From contig CM047430.1 of the NCBI GenBank assembly GCA_026168455.1, positions 8,142,007-8,206,006 on the forward strand: a stretch of 64,000 bases of DNA, read 5' to 3'. The notes beneath the pieces were generated by a model that searched no databases, was not told where the DNA came from, and saw nothing but the letters and a program-made list of their open reading frames with translations. Numbering within the stretch: position 1 is the first letter of the stretch; each line of letters begins with the position of its first letter. Of this stretch, positions 30,871 through 42,393 are shown piece after piece. Origin of the DNA: Theocolax elegans. Taxonomy: Eukaryota; Arthropoda; Insecta; Hymenoptera; Cerocephalidae. Both the position numbers and the translations under genes were made by a program.

Positions 30871-33800
30871 TTATATATGACCGAACGGAAGAGACAAAGT
30901 ATTTGAAACAAATCTTCGTTTTTTCAAAACGACGCTACAAGTTTTTGTTTCTTCGCGAGTGATAACTTCGTGGAATCGGGTCCTTGCAATCGAATTGAAC
31001 TGCAATTGTATTTTATTTTTATCGTCATCGTTTCTATTATTAATAAGATTTACGATACTGTCAAAATTAATCTTTTTTGAATTTTCATAATTTAATTTTA
31101 TTCCTTTAATTTTACAAATTTCAAATGTTTCATTTTTACTATTTCTTACCTTAAAAGCATAAAATTTTGGACCTCCTGAAACAAATTTTTCAATATATGA
31201 ACCTTTACCGTAAATTTCCAATTCGCAGGTTAATTCGCCTAGCATGGACCCTACCTTTGGTTCGTACGTATCACTCGGTTTACTTGTAAAAATAATTGAG
31301 TCGGTGTCGTAGTAAAGTACGCGTCTATCTAGTTTTTCTAAATACGAGTACAATAACAAACGAGCCTGTGCTGTAGTGTAGGCGGCGATCGCTACGTTAC
31401 TACCCCCCGACTCAGTTTCTGTTTCTTTAATGTATTCTATAGAGACATAGAGTACCTCGTCGTTCGTTATAACGATTTGTTTCACATTTATCTCGGGGTC
31501 TGAAAAAAGTTTGAGCAAGCTTTGATAATCTTTGACGATTTCCGTTCTCGTCAGATTATCGCGTTGCCCAAACTTTCCCCAGAATGAATTTAAACATAAT
31601 TTAGCTACCGAGCGTAAACCAGGGTTTTTTTTAATTAATTTCGGATCTAAATTTATACCCTCTTTATTTTTATACTCTTCTATAAATTGTTTTTCTTTTA
31701 TGTCGTCTGTACATTCACTGGGATACCCACTGGCCTCTTGCTTTAATTTTAAAAAAGTATTAATATATTCGTTAAAAAGACCGTCTGTATTGGCTGTATA
31801 CTGACAAACACTATACTGCCAAATCGCGTGAATTTTTATTAATTTATAGCCGCGTTCTAAACTTTTTTTATTTCATCAGACACCCATGTACCGGTAAAAA
31901 TACGTTCTTCTTCCCGGTCGTGCGTACACTCTTGCTCATTTAGCATTTCTGTACACGTACGACACAATGGAAAAAGTAATCTTTCGTGCATTTTTACCGG
32001 TAACACGGGATGAAATAAATTTCGCGGAGGTAAAATGTCGCATTTTACTAAACCTTCGACATTATTGAAATTTTTAAAATCGGTACCTGCTAAGTCGTTA
32101 CAATTTTGACCAATATAAATTTTTGGATGACCTAGCGGGTATTTTCCGTACTTGTTAATGTACGGATACAGCGAACATACATCTAAATATTTAATTTTTT
32201 CGCTGTCTTTCGTCTCGTACATAATTACGGTATTACCTGTACGACCACCGTAAAACGCATCCCTCGGTTCTATTTTAATCCCTTTTAAAAGAGGATGTGA
32301 TTTTAAAAAGTTATTTAAATCGGTATTATCTGATAAATATTCTTTGAAATCACACCCTCACATTTCTATTACAATATATCCGAAGTTTTCAATGTGTTTA
32401 GTTTTTAAAACGGTTTTTTCGTAACGACTGTTAAAAGTCGAACCGTCTGTTAAAATTTTATCACGACTCGACGAAGAACAGCGAGGACACCCGTGGTAAA
32501 AACAACCGTGATATTCATAAACGGTACCCTTATGGTTTACGCTCGGTAAAAAACCATCAACTCGGAAACCTTCGGTTAAAATATATTCACGAGCGCGTGC
32601 GGCGTGTATAATTTCGCGACCGATTTTTTTTTTCTTCGCACAGAAGCCACGAAATAGCTTCTTGTGAATTTTGTCCCGTTTGCGCATAGCCAGTTGACGG
32701 TATTATACCTATTGTATCTTTTTTTAAAAAATTTTTACAGTATAATATCGAACAGGCTGAAGCTATCGTTACAGCTTCTTCAAATGGGCAAACGTTATAT
32801 TTTTTAAATATTTCGCGAAAATTTATACACGCCTCTCGCAATATATTTACATCGTCTATACAATATTTTATTATTTCGTTGCGTAAATCATATACATTAT
32901 TTTTGTCAATACTATTGTACCAATTATAGAAGGTTTGTCGATCTTCGTTCGACATCGTTTCGGGGGAAAAATATTTATCATCCGGAATCGAGCCTACATA
33001 ATTTATATTTTCTGTTGTATTAAAAAGATGTGGAAAGTAGCCTTTCTTCACATCAACTGAAAGCCCAAATGCTTTGGGTAAATTTGCCAATTTCATTGGC
33101 ATGTAATTGATACTATCAATAAATTTTGTATTTTTTAATTGCAATTTTATAATATTTCGACCGTTCATAATAACGGTTGGCGAAACATTTTCATTAAAAT
33201 AAATTTTAGAAAAATCGATTAAATATTTTAAAATAAATTGAGAGTCGAAAGCCCGTGCGTTATGCGCAATACAAATAATATCATTAAAATTCGTTTTTCT
33301 TCTAATGACTAAATTTAAGAAATCACGTATCGAATTATCACCTTCGAATACGTTTGACGAACACCGCAAAACGAACACAAATTTTTCAAATCGGTTTTTT
33401 TACAATCGTCGCAACATAATTGTGCGACACATAAATTAACGCTATGTTTCAAAGATTTTTCTCCGTAAATTTCATCTTGACGGGTCTCAAAATCATAAAA
33501 AATAAATTGAGTAGTCGGATGATAATTATTTTTCCTCCTTACACTCGTTTCTTGAATTGGTTCAATATTACATAATTTATTTATAGAATGTCTCGAACGA
33601 CATCTACTACAATATTTTTCACCGCAAATGTGTAATTCTTTTCTTAAATCTACAATAAGGTTACATGTAGAACAATATTTTAAACTATCGCATACGCTTT
33701 TTACAGTTTTTTTTGATGCTTTGCAGCTTATCGAGCCGGGTCGCTTGTGCATTTGAAAACACGCGTCATTATAAAATACGCGCTTACAATCAATGCACGA

Positions 33801-36076
33801 AATTTCGTTTAATTTTTCACAATTTGAATCATTTAAACATTGAGTGCATTGTTTCGTACACTTGTGAGACAGAACGTTTTTGTATGCTACATTGCAATTT
33901 ATGTAATATCGAAATTTTGACACGATACCTAATATATTTAAGATTAAATCAAAATGTTTATTATTAAAATTATACAATAAATAAATTGTTTTAATATTTA
34001 TACTTTCGTCAGAAAAATACGATGTTCCGTCAAAAATCGGTTTTGCGCCTTTTCCAAAATTATTTTCTTCAAAAATTATTAATTTTATATTTTTTTCAAG
34101 AAAATAATTTTGAAATAACATAAATTCATCAGGATCACATCCGTTTTCTGGAACTTTTATTTTCGCAAGAGTGCACAAGTTTCGTGCACACTCTGTTTGT
34201 CGAAAACGCATGTGGTGAGAAATAGCCTTCCATTCGCTTCGCCATTCGGGAGTGTCTACTTTCCTCGAGTAGACTTCACCGCAAGCAAGAGCGCGGGGTA
34301 GACATAAATTATGTTTATTTTTTATTCTGAGAATTGATTTTTTATGAAAATCAACCTCTTTGTTCTCAACACCTGAATTTCCCTTTCCGACGGGCATTTC
34401 AACGTAAACAACACTGATACTCAACGATTCATCAATTGAAAAATCGGTATTGCTTTGACAGACCTTGCCAAACAATTCCCATATTTCTTTTGATTGAAAA
34501 TCTTGTACGCGTGTAAAACGCGACCCGGCACTTCCTAACGCAAATTTGTTGGAACTTAAAGTTATTCCAATCATATCACTGTTCGAGCGATCTTTTAATA
34601 TATAACGAGTTATTTCATGAAACGCGTCTTCGACATATTTAACAGGATTTTCGTTTCCTGCATAATCTGTAATCTTAAATTTTATCTCGCGACCTAATGT
34701 ACGAAAACGGGGCACGTATCGTTCGCTATTTGCCTGAAGATGTACACGCTGAAATTCAGCTGTACGGCCTCCACCTATTTGTTTTTCACACGAAGACGCT
34801 AAATAAAAATATAATATTATTATTACTATATAATTCGCTTACTAATTTTATAAAAATTTAAAAGTTATTATTTTAATTATTTTTCAACGCGATGCCGTAA
34901 AGAATCGAACGCTCGTAAAATTGAATCGGCTGTTGGCGGATATAAGTGAGGGGACAGCTCGTACTCCTCGCTTATCCATACCCCGACTCGCCAAGCCGTC
35001 GACAGATATTCTCGATTGTCGAAAAACAATCGTCTTCGAGCTTAAATATATATTATTAAATTAATATTACTTTTAAACCTATATATGTTTACAATTATAG
35101 AATTATTTTAACACGTTTTATTATTTTCATTATTTTAATTTTTAATTTTCAATACAGATTATTGTAGTGTTGTATTGAACAAAAAGTGTTAAAATATTTC
35201 TATATCTATTGTAAAAAGTAATAGAGTGTTACTCACCGATTTGCGATATCTGACCTAATGCGTAATCATTTAACGCATATTCTGATACTTTAGGAGTTTT
35301 GCAACATATCCATCCAGATCCAAGTGGCCTCTCGTCGCGACCCGGTATCCTCCTTTTACGACTACAATTTGGGGCTGCTTGGACAACATAGTCGTCATCT
35401 TCATCGTCCGAGAGATTTTCATGTCGGCTGGACATTTGAATTTCCATCCTCTCGATAGCTTGTTTGGAATTTCGCGCAAGCTTTTTGTCGATGCAAGCAG
35501 CCTCGCGCTCGAGTTCACTTAGCGTCCTCTGCCCTCGACTACGTATCTCCGCGATACGTTCTGCTTGACGAATGGTTGGTTCGGGTATTTCTCTCTGAAC
35601 CGCTATGTCGCCTAACTGCCGACGTAATCGAGGAATACAGCTGTCCTCCGTATCCGTTATAATTTCTAAAATTTATTTAAGATAAATAATTAAAAAATTG
35701 TATAATTATTATTTGTATTTATATTTTTAAAACCGAAATAACTACCTAATCTTTCGTAATGTTTAAAAAATTCGTCCAATAACATATGGTTTCTAAGACC
35801 GCGAGAAATTAATATATCACCCGCGATCAACGTTGCAAACTCTTCGTCATGTAAAAACATTTTATAAATTAAAATAAACTGTTCTACACTTAAAATTTGG
35901 ATAATTTCGATCATACAATCGCGAGCCTGATTTAACGTCATGTTGCTCCCTAAGAAAATAAAAAACTCGCGATCGAACGTTTCCGTTAATGACGGTATAA
36001 AAACCGATAAAAATCCAATAATGCGAGATAAAATTAATATAAACTTATTATAAATTTTTCGTTCCATTGCGAACAC
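30871..36076 (-). pseudogene. Polinton protein-primed DNA polymerase B, three exons, broken
   Basis: Exon 3 (34798-30871) encodes the polymerase: ERYVPRFRTLGREI, Cys/His clusters, exonuclease motifs FIFYDFET, AHNARAFDSQF and YCIDDVNIL, polymerase A (LDVCSLYPYINKYGKYP), B (KLCLNSFWGKFGQ) and C (YYDTDSIIF). It contains frameshifts near 33,350, at an A/T run near 32,635 and at an A7 run near 31,860, plus an in-frame TGA at 32358-32360. Two upstream exons join in phase: exon 1 36076-35746, intron 35745-35666; exon 2 35665-35237, intron 35236-34799; both introns phase 1. They add about 250 residues: a helical part, then an acidic/basic coil. All catalytic motifs survive, so decay is recent or partly due to sequencing error. 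Confidence 0.87.
34767..34781 (-). other. QIGGG motif at the extension/polymerase join
   Basis: Seven residues into exon 3 the polymerase reads Q-I-G-G-G, matching the adenain-type pattern Q-x-G-G before a small residue. A cut here would separate the exon 1-2 extension from the polymerase. Inference from motif and position only. Confidence 0.4.
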
Positions 36077-36799
36077 TTGTTTTATTTATCGTTGCGCGAT
36101 TTCTATTTTTAATAATTATTTTAAACGTTCGTTTTTTGCAGTTTAAAATTTTTCCTGCGTTAACTTGCGAATGTGTGTACTTTTTTATTCAGTGTCACTT
36201 TTTTCAGTACATTCACAAATACACTTTCACAGTTTTATAATATATAGTTTTTATAATAGAACTCGAACACGAAATTATATTTTTATGTAGGCGTTAAGGT
36301 TCTTTCGCGTCGAAAGCAAGATTTGAACTAACTACGATCTCCATTTTTTCCTAGCAAATTAACTTTTTCTATGACAACCCCACTCTTACTTTTTTTTTGT
36401 AAATTTCTAGACACAACGAAAAACCTCAAAGACGTTTAGAAAAATCTTTCGAAAAACGTTACCTACGATTGATTGAAAAAGAAGGAAACATAAATTTTTT
36501 GCGTTTCGCGTTACTTTACCAACGTCTTACAAATTTTCAATAATTGGCAGAATTTTACGATCAGGGTTTTCTTTTGAAATTTGTACGAACAAAAATTTTC
36601 TTTCGAGGCATCGTCGTCTTTTGCCTTATGCATTTTCGTTCAAAACAAGTATCTTTACGCGTTTTCCTTCTCTTCTAAAATATGTAAAAGAACCTCTTTC
36701 TTAATACATGTGACTTTGAAGTTACTTGTACAAACCCGTAACCCTCTAAATAGACCCCCTCCTATTTTACGAGCGACCTTTGCGCGGGACCGGCCAGGG

Positions 36800-36807
36800 T
36801 TTAAAAG
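36800..36807 (+). promoter_or_regulatory. TATA-like box upstream of the 280-codon gene
   Basis: TTTAAAAG about 30 bases before GCAGTA, 116 bases before the ATG at 36916. The same arrangement is in copy 2. Suggestive only. Confidence 0.4.
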
Positions 36808-36915
36808 GGACACACCGTTCACCCTGAATGCAGTATTACAGCATCTTTTCTGTAAACTAGTTTTCCTATAATCGGTAAACTCGTCGAGACCTGTGCGACA
36901 TAAAGTATTACAAAG

Positions 36916-37755
36916 ATGACTCAAGCATTGTTAGAAACTGATTTTATTTTTACCGAAGACGAAACCTTCAAACAAATGGATAGTGAGAAAAAAGTGTCTG
37001 TGAATTTAGAAGATAAAAGACATACGCTGCATCGAAATTTACTCGAAACTTCGTACTCGCTAAATAAATCGGCTACAAAAATAATAAATGTCAGTGTACA
37101 AGTTTTTCATAATCAAAAAATGTAACCCGTTATTCAATTGTTAAATCAAACTCACTCGACAGGACTAGTAATCGATTCGGATACTTGGGTAGAACTACAA
37201 AATAAACTCGACGAAATATCAGAATATTTTAATAACGACAATGACTTATCTTATAAAAGTCGAACAAGAATCTACATTAACGATTTGGAAATAATTTTTG
37301 CTACTTCGTATGGAGGAAAATCTATTATTTTGAATAAAACGTCAAAATTATCCAACGGAAACGAAACAGAAAAGAAGAGAAAATGTTTTCAACCAGCTAT
37401 AGTTATGCAAAAATCAACTTTCGAAGGACTAAAGGATAGTATTTTTTGTGTAGAAGAACGATATCGTTGACTCGAACGCTATATCAACGATATTGAAAAA
37501 TGTAAAAATTTTATTTGCGATATTGTGAAAGAAAAAGTTACCGATTATAATTTAAATTCACGCGAAGGACGAAATTTCTTTAAAAGTTTTGTGATCGGTA
37601 ATTATGACATAAAATTGAGAGTAAAAGATCGATTTAATTACGAAGAGTCTAAATTTTTCTTAGAATATTACTTTGATATTGTATACTTGGAGTTAACATG
37701 CTTTCATTCTAATTATATTTGTGATGAAATAATACATATGTATTACAATGTATAA
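36916..37755 (+). pseudogene. Polinton plus-strand gene, about 280 codons, two in-frame stops
   Basis: One register from MTQALLETDFIFTEDE to the stop at 37755, interrupted by TAA (37123-37125) and TGA (37468-37470). Between the stops: SDTWVELQNKLDEISEYF, RTRIYINDLEIIFATSYGGK and CFQPAIVMQKSTFEGLKDS; then NFFKSFVIGNYDIKLRV and a long C-terminal helix region. This resembles a recurrent unassigned Polinton protein. The strand-rich middle with a TFEGLK helix could be a PC4-like single-stranded-DNA-binding fold, which is only a guess. Both duplication copies share the two stops, so these predate the duplication and are not random read errors. Confidence 0.6.
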
Positions 37756-38472
37756 TATATATTGCCTGTAATATCTCGTAAAATATTTAAATAAATCGGC
37801 ACTTACCTCGTACATAATTTTGTATTTCGTATTTACTTACCTAACATTTTTCCTTCCTGCTACAACATGAAAATAAAAAGAAAATCTTCTCACGCGGTTA
37901 TTCTATTTTCTTAAATACGCTCACCGTACGATAATTTATTGCTTCTCTTTCGTACTAACCGCAATACTTACTTTACCTATGAAGATAAATAGTTTCCCGG
38001 TAAACCAAAATCCTCCGGTCACCCTCGCCTCTATTGTCTGCACACCTGCACTTTTGGGTATACGACCTTTTCTCACGACGAGTCGACTTTTAACCTTTTT
38101 GAATACACCTACGACATTTATATTTTATAAAATAAGCTTACGTTCAAATTTTATTTCATTTCCGTTTGATTATTCAAACACGATGGGTCCAAAAGTTCAG
38201 ATCGAGTTCCTCTCATCGATAAAAAATCCAATACTAAGGATAACAGTAATCATCATTCAATGTCGTCGCAATGGAAAAAATATACGGAAAAAGTTTCAAT
38301 AAATAATAAATCATTGCCACAGAAAGACGGTTACAAAAAATTGTAAATTTATATTTAATAAATAATAATAAACGGCCCTTTTTAGGGCCACCAATAATAA
38401 ACGTAAATAACATATTCGTTCAATATCTAAAATTGTCACCTATCATTTCCTCTCTCTCTTACAAATGCATAC
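37756..38472. other. Polinton right-end noncoding region
   Basis: AT-rich, no credible gene. A short hairpin ACGGCCCTTTTTAGGGCCACC lies at about 38372-38392. It leads into the inverted repeat. Confidence 0.5.
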
Positions 38473-38573
38473 TCTCTCTCTCACACCAACATAGACGCTC
38501 TGGGTCAGCTATTATAACACGGCGTCAGAATACCCTAGCGCATCATCAGTATCTCTGCGTGAGTGCGAGAGAG
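38473..38573. repeat. Polinton right inverted repeat (inner part)
   Basis: Inverted match of 20642-20742. It ends in GCGAGAGAG exactly where the TTGAG-repeat tail of the LINE begins, so the outer part of the right terminus has been displaced by the LINE. The same sequence recurs in duplication copy 2 at about 45334-45430. Confidence 0.9.
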
Positions 38574-39069
38574 TTGAGTTGAGTTGAGTCTTTATTTGGG
38601 TATTCTGGGGAAAACCCCGTATACCCATCGGTCTGGCTAGGTATAGATTTTTACAATAAAATACAGGAATATAAACGCTGTTGCCATCGCAAGTATAAAA
38701 ACAGTATTTAAAATAAATAACATGATTTAAAAACAATGACAATAATAAAATTAAAAAGGCAAATACAACGATATAAACTTAACAACTAATGGTTAAAAGA
38801 AAATAAAAATAAAATAATAAATAAAGTAATAAAAGTAATAAAAGCACGCAGAATATCCATACGAAGCGGTAAAAGTGACAGCTTAGAAATAAAATAAGAA
38901 TTAAATATTAAAATATCCTGTATTAGGCGAATAAAATTGCAGCGCTCGCAGTGAAAAATACAAAGTAAAAATAACACAAATTCGCAATACAAAGTATACA
39001 ATACAATAAAACGAAGAAATAAATAAATAAATAATTAACATGACAGACAATTTCAATGAACGACTAGAC

Positions 39070-41880
39070 TCAGAGATCAGGCAAGGGAGGGCTCTCCAAT
39101 CCCTCATTAACCATCCTTAATTCCCACGCCTGCCGATCGAGCTCAGCAAGGTGCAGTGCCAAAGCGGACTTGAAGGAAGGGAAAAGGAGTGGATCAAAGT
39201 TAGTAAAAGGTAAAGAGTTAATGAGGCGAGAGGCAGTAATCTGGTAGGAATTGTTAAGGGCTTCTGTTCTAGGAGGTAGGTAGAAAAGGGACGAGGGAGG
39301 TAGACGAGATGAAGAACGGGATGGAAAGGAGGAATCACGTAGGACAAAATGGCTAGCGATGTAGGATGGGGAACTATGGGAAATGATGTTGTAGGCACTG
39401 CAGCCGATGAATAGAGATCTTCTAAGCCCGACCGACAACCAACCTAACTTAAGGCGGTAAGGCGTTACGTGCTCTCTCCATGGGATGTTTCCCCACACGA
39501 ATCGAACACACGCGTTTAAAAGTCGGTGTAATTTCAGATTCAAAGTGGCATCAAGGTCGTGGTAGACTGCGCACGCGTAGTCAAAGTGTGGGAAAACAAG
39601 CGCTTCTACTAGGTGTTTTCTGTTTTGGCGCGAGAGAGCACGTTTAAAAAATCTTAAGGAGTGTAGGACACCGTGGACCCGCTGCGATATCGACGCGACC
39701 TGGCGAGACCAATCCAGGGTAGGGGAAATCCATACACCCAACGATTTGACTTCCGTAGAGTAATCGAGGAAGCAGTTTCCTATTTTAATTTTAGGGGCCG
39801 AATCCAGGTTAATGCGCGAGATAAAAGTCTGACTCCCCAAGATCATCACTTTCGTTTTGTTTACATTTAAATTTAAGCCATTTGATCTCGCCCAACCATC
39901 TACCGCGTTTGCATCTTCTGTAATTCTCTGAACACCTTGGGCGAGATCAGCGGGGAAAAACGAGTGATAGATCTGGGTGTCATCTGCAAAAACCATATGA
40001 TTTGAGTGTTTTAAGATCCCCGGCAAGTCGTTTATAAAGATGGAGAATAAAAGTGGTCCCAAAACACTTCCTTGCGGAACTCCCCTGGACGTGTCAAGCC
40101 AAGCCGAACACGTACCTAGATCGTCCACCACCGCCTGGGAACGGCCCACTAGGTAGTGGAAAAACCAGGTCATGACCGCGTCGGAACAACCCAAAGAACG
40201 CAATTTGTATAGTAGGATGTCGTGCGGAACCGAATCGAATGCCTTGGAAAAGTCGAACAGGATGAGGACTGTGATCATGCGCTTATCAATAGCACGCCTA
40301 ACATCATCAAGAACACCAAGTAAAGCCGTCTGCGTACTGTGCCCCCGGCGAAAGCCCGCTTGTCTCTCCATAATTAGGTTATTTTTATTTAAGTAATCTA
40401 AAAGCTGGTCATGTACGATTTTCTCGAGAATCTTGGAGATTTCGCAGAGCTTAGCGATGGGCTTAGTGTCAGACGGCGAGATCACCCTGGTCGACTTGGC
40501 TAATGGAAAGAGAAGAGATCTAGTCCAAGGCTTCGGAAAGGTTCCGGTTGCTAGAGATAAATTGAATAGTTCAGCAAGAAGAGGTGCGATCTTGGGAGCC
40601 AAGCACTTTAGCATGGGCACGGAAATTCCATCAAAGCCTATGGCCTTAGATGAGGCCCTGGATATGGTAGAGAGGACCCTAAAAGGAGAGATAGGAACGA
40701 AGTGGAAGGAAGTTTCGGGATAAGAGGAGGGTAAAACACTTGGTGATGAGATGAGAGACTGAAGATGGTTATGAGTGAAACGAGAAGGTGAGTACGAAAT
40801 GGCTGCATAATGGGTGTTAAGTTGATCCAATGAAAACATGGTAAGAGGTGACCGAGATGGTTTAGTCACTAGACCCATGTTCCTGAGCTCCTTCCACAGA
40901 CCAGCTGTATTTGATGAAGAAGTAATTTGTTGTTAAGGTGTAGATATTTACTAGAATCAATTGAATTTTTAACTAGTCTGCGGAGATCCTTATAAATGTG
41001 GTAGTCTGAGCTCAGGCCCGTGGCTACGTACCTCTTATAAGCCATATTACGAGCTTTGATGTTGAGTCTTATACAAGGTGTGATCCAGGGTTTAAAGGAG
41101 TTTCTAATGGACGTGAGTCTAGATGGTGCAAGAGAGTCGAAAGTGTGCAAAATCGATGAGACGAGAGTGGAAAGGAGATTGTTGATAGGAATAGGTGACG
41201 GAGAGGGCGACGATAAGGTAGAAGGAGAGGAGGAGAAAGAGAGAGAGCGGCCAGGCTGAGTAGGTGCTAGATGGGATGCAGATGAAGAAGACGAAATAGT
41301 AGAGGTGGTGAAATGCGATGAAGCACGATCATAAGCGACCGAGAAGATCGCAGCAGCCTCCGACAGGTTGGCCTGGGCAAAATTGCGCGACCAAATCTTT
41401 TTAGAAACCGGTAACGGTTTAGCAAAATCCAGCTGAAGGACAATATGGTCGTGCCCCGCTGCGAAGGGCACAGCTGATTTAAAATAATTAAAACTTGGCG
41501 GAGGGTTGCGTACGATAAACAGGTCAAGCCATGTATGTGTCGAGGTGTTAGAAGTATGAGTGTGATGAGTAGGGTCTGATTTGATCAGGAAAAGGTTTAG
41601 TGAGTCGAGGTATGACTCCAACATGGCGGACGACCCATCTTTCTTACACATATTAATATTAAAATCTCCGGTGATGACAACTTGATCACAAGTGTGTAAG
41701 AAATTCGCCACTGAATCAAAGAATTTTGATGGGTAGGCCGCAGAGGGCCTTCTATAAACTACACAAAAGAGAAGCGAGCTAGTGAACTAAGAATTTGAAA
41801 AATCATGTACTCCGGAGAATTAGAATAAACAGGGTCAGAGTGAGCTACAAGCCTAACATTGAGATTACTCTTGATGTAGG
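39070..41880 (-). pseudogene. CR1-like LINE ORF2, copy 1, one-base break
   Basis: Same protein as 45931-48852. The frame is broken at about 40,925, where copy 1 has one T fewer than copy 2 in a T run; this separates the endonuclease-side part (ending about 40,869) from the RT part (40878-39070, 602 residues with FDFSKAFDSVPHD, RGVPQGSVLGPLLF and HMVFADDTQIY). A second indel near 41,780 breaks the endonuclease. Otherwise nearly identical to copy 2, so this may be a real lesion or a homopolymer error. Confidence 0.85.
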
Positions 41881-42393
41881 CTGCAACACCCCCCCCCCCT
41901 CCTTTCTCGGAATCTCGGTAGCCAGTCCCTGCACCGAAGACTCGATGCGTGAAACCGAACTCTCGAGCTTCGATTCCAACCGGTCCGCAAACTCGGTAAA
42001 CAGAGCGGCCATATCTACGGCGCCGGTCGCTCGCACGGGTAGGCCGGCGCAGCTCTCGGTGGGCGCGGCGCCGCGAGGTTGCTTGGCAACCTGCGACGTT
42101 GATGGCGACGGGGGCGAGGCTATACGCTTAGCACTGGAGGGAGACGGAGTGGGCGTGGCCGCGAGCTCGGTAGCGCAGATCTCTCTCGATTGTCGCGGCA
42201 ACCGAGGCGGTGGCGCCCTCGCATCAGTGGGAGCCGCGATTAGTGCTGTAGCTTGCGCTAACGCGCAACAGCGGCGCTCAGAAGAGCCCGGCGCGACCTC
42301 GAAGCAGTGCGCGTGCGTTGTTTTATTACAAGTTTGGCAGACCTCTGTATAATCCTTCCTCGTGAGCCTCCCTCCACAAACATAGCAGCTGCG
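41845..42393 (-). CDS. LINE ORF1 with PHD-like zinc finger, copy 1
   Basis: Open from the TAG at 42394-42396, without an upstream ATG in frame. Starts with a Cys-rich finger (CYVCGGRLTRKDY, then VCQTCNKTTHAHCF) of PHD type, as in several CR1-clade ORF1 proteins. It continues with a Pro/Ser-rich basic linker (TPSPSSAKRIASPPSPST) and a short helical coil (FTEFADRLESKLESSVSRIE). It then runs into a C-run and enters what should be ORF2 sequence. Normal ORF1 C-terminal parts (esterase or RRM-like) are missing. The product would bind RNA or chromatin; inferred from the family. Confidence 0.55.
   Translation of the reverse strand, partial: RSCYVCGGRLTRKDYTEVCQTCNKTTHAHCFEVAPGSSERRCCALAQATALIAAPTDARAPPPRLPRQSREICATELAATPTPSPSSAKRIASPPSPSTSQVAKQPRGAAPTESCAGLPVRATGAVDMAALFTEFADRLESKLESSVSRIESSVQGLATEIPRKEGGGVLQPTSRVISMLGL

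Larger units (their letters stand above)
20642..38573. mobile_element. Maverick/Polinton, about 17.9 kb
   Basis: A self-synthesising DNA transposon with virus-like gene content, bounded by 101-bp inverted repeats. The minus strand carries protease, an element-specific protein, major capsid, core-like protein, penton-like protein, integrase, two small proteins and packaging ATPase. The plus strand carries the Tudor-domain gene and a 280-codon gene. The minus strand between those two carries DNA polymerase B. Integrase, ATPase, polymerase and the 280-codon gene have breaks, whereas protease and capsid genes are intact. A LINE has inserted into the right repeat at 38574. Any outermost terminus beyond the inverted repeats, and the 6-bp target duplication usual for this group, could not be defined. 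Confidence 0.93.

Noticed and set aside
36581..36924. Overlapping 96- and 89-codon frames on both strands upstream of the 280-codon gene
   Set aside because: Neither looks like a domain; the TATA-like box and gene leader lie here. Conservation in the duplicate is due to the recent duplication only.
41795..42352. 185-codon plus-strand frame (also 48807-49214)
   Set aside because: Antisense shadow of the GC-rich LINE ORF1, which has a recognisable zinc finger on the other strand.
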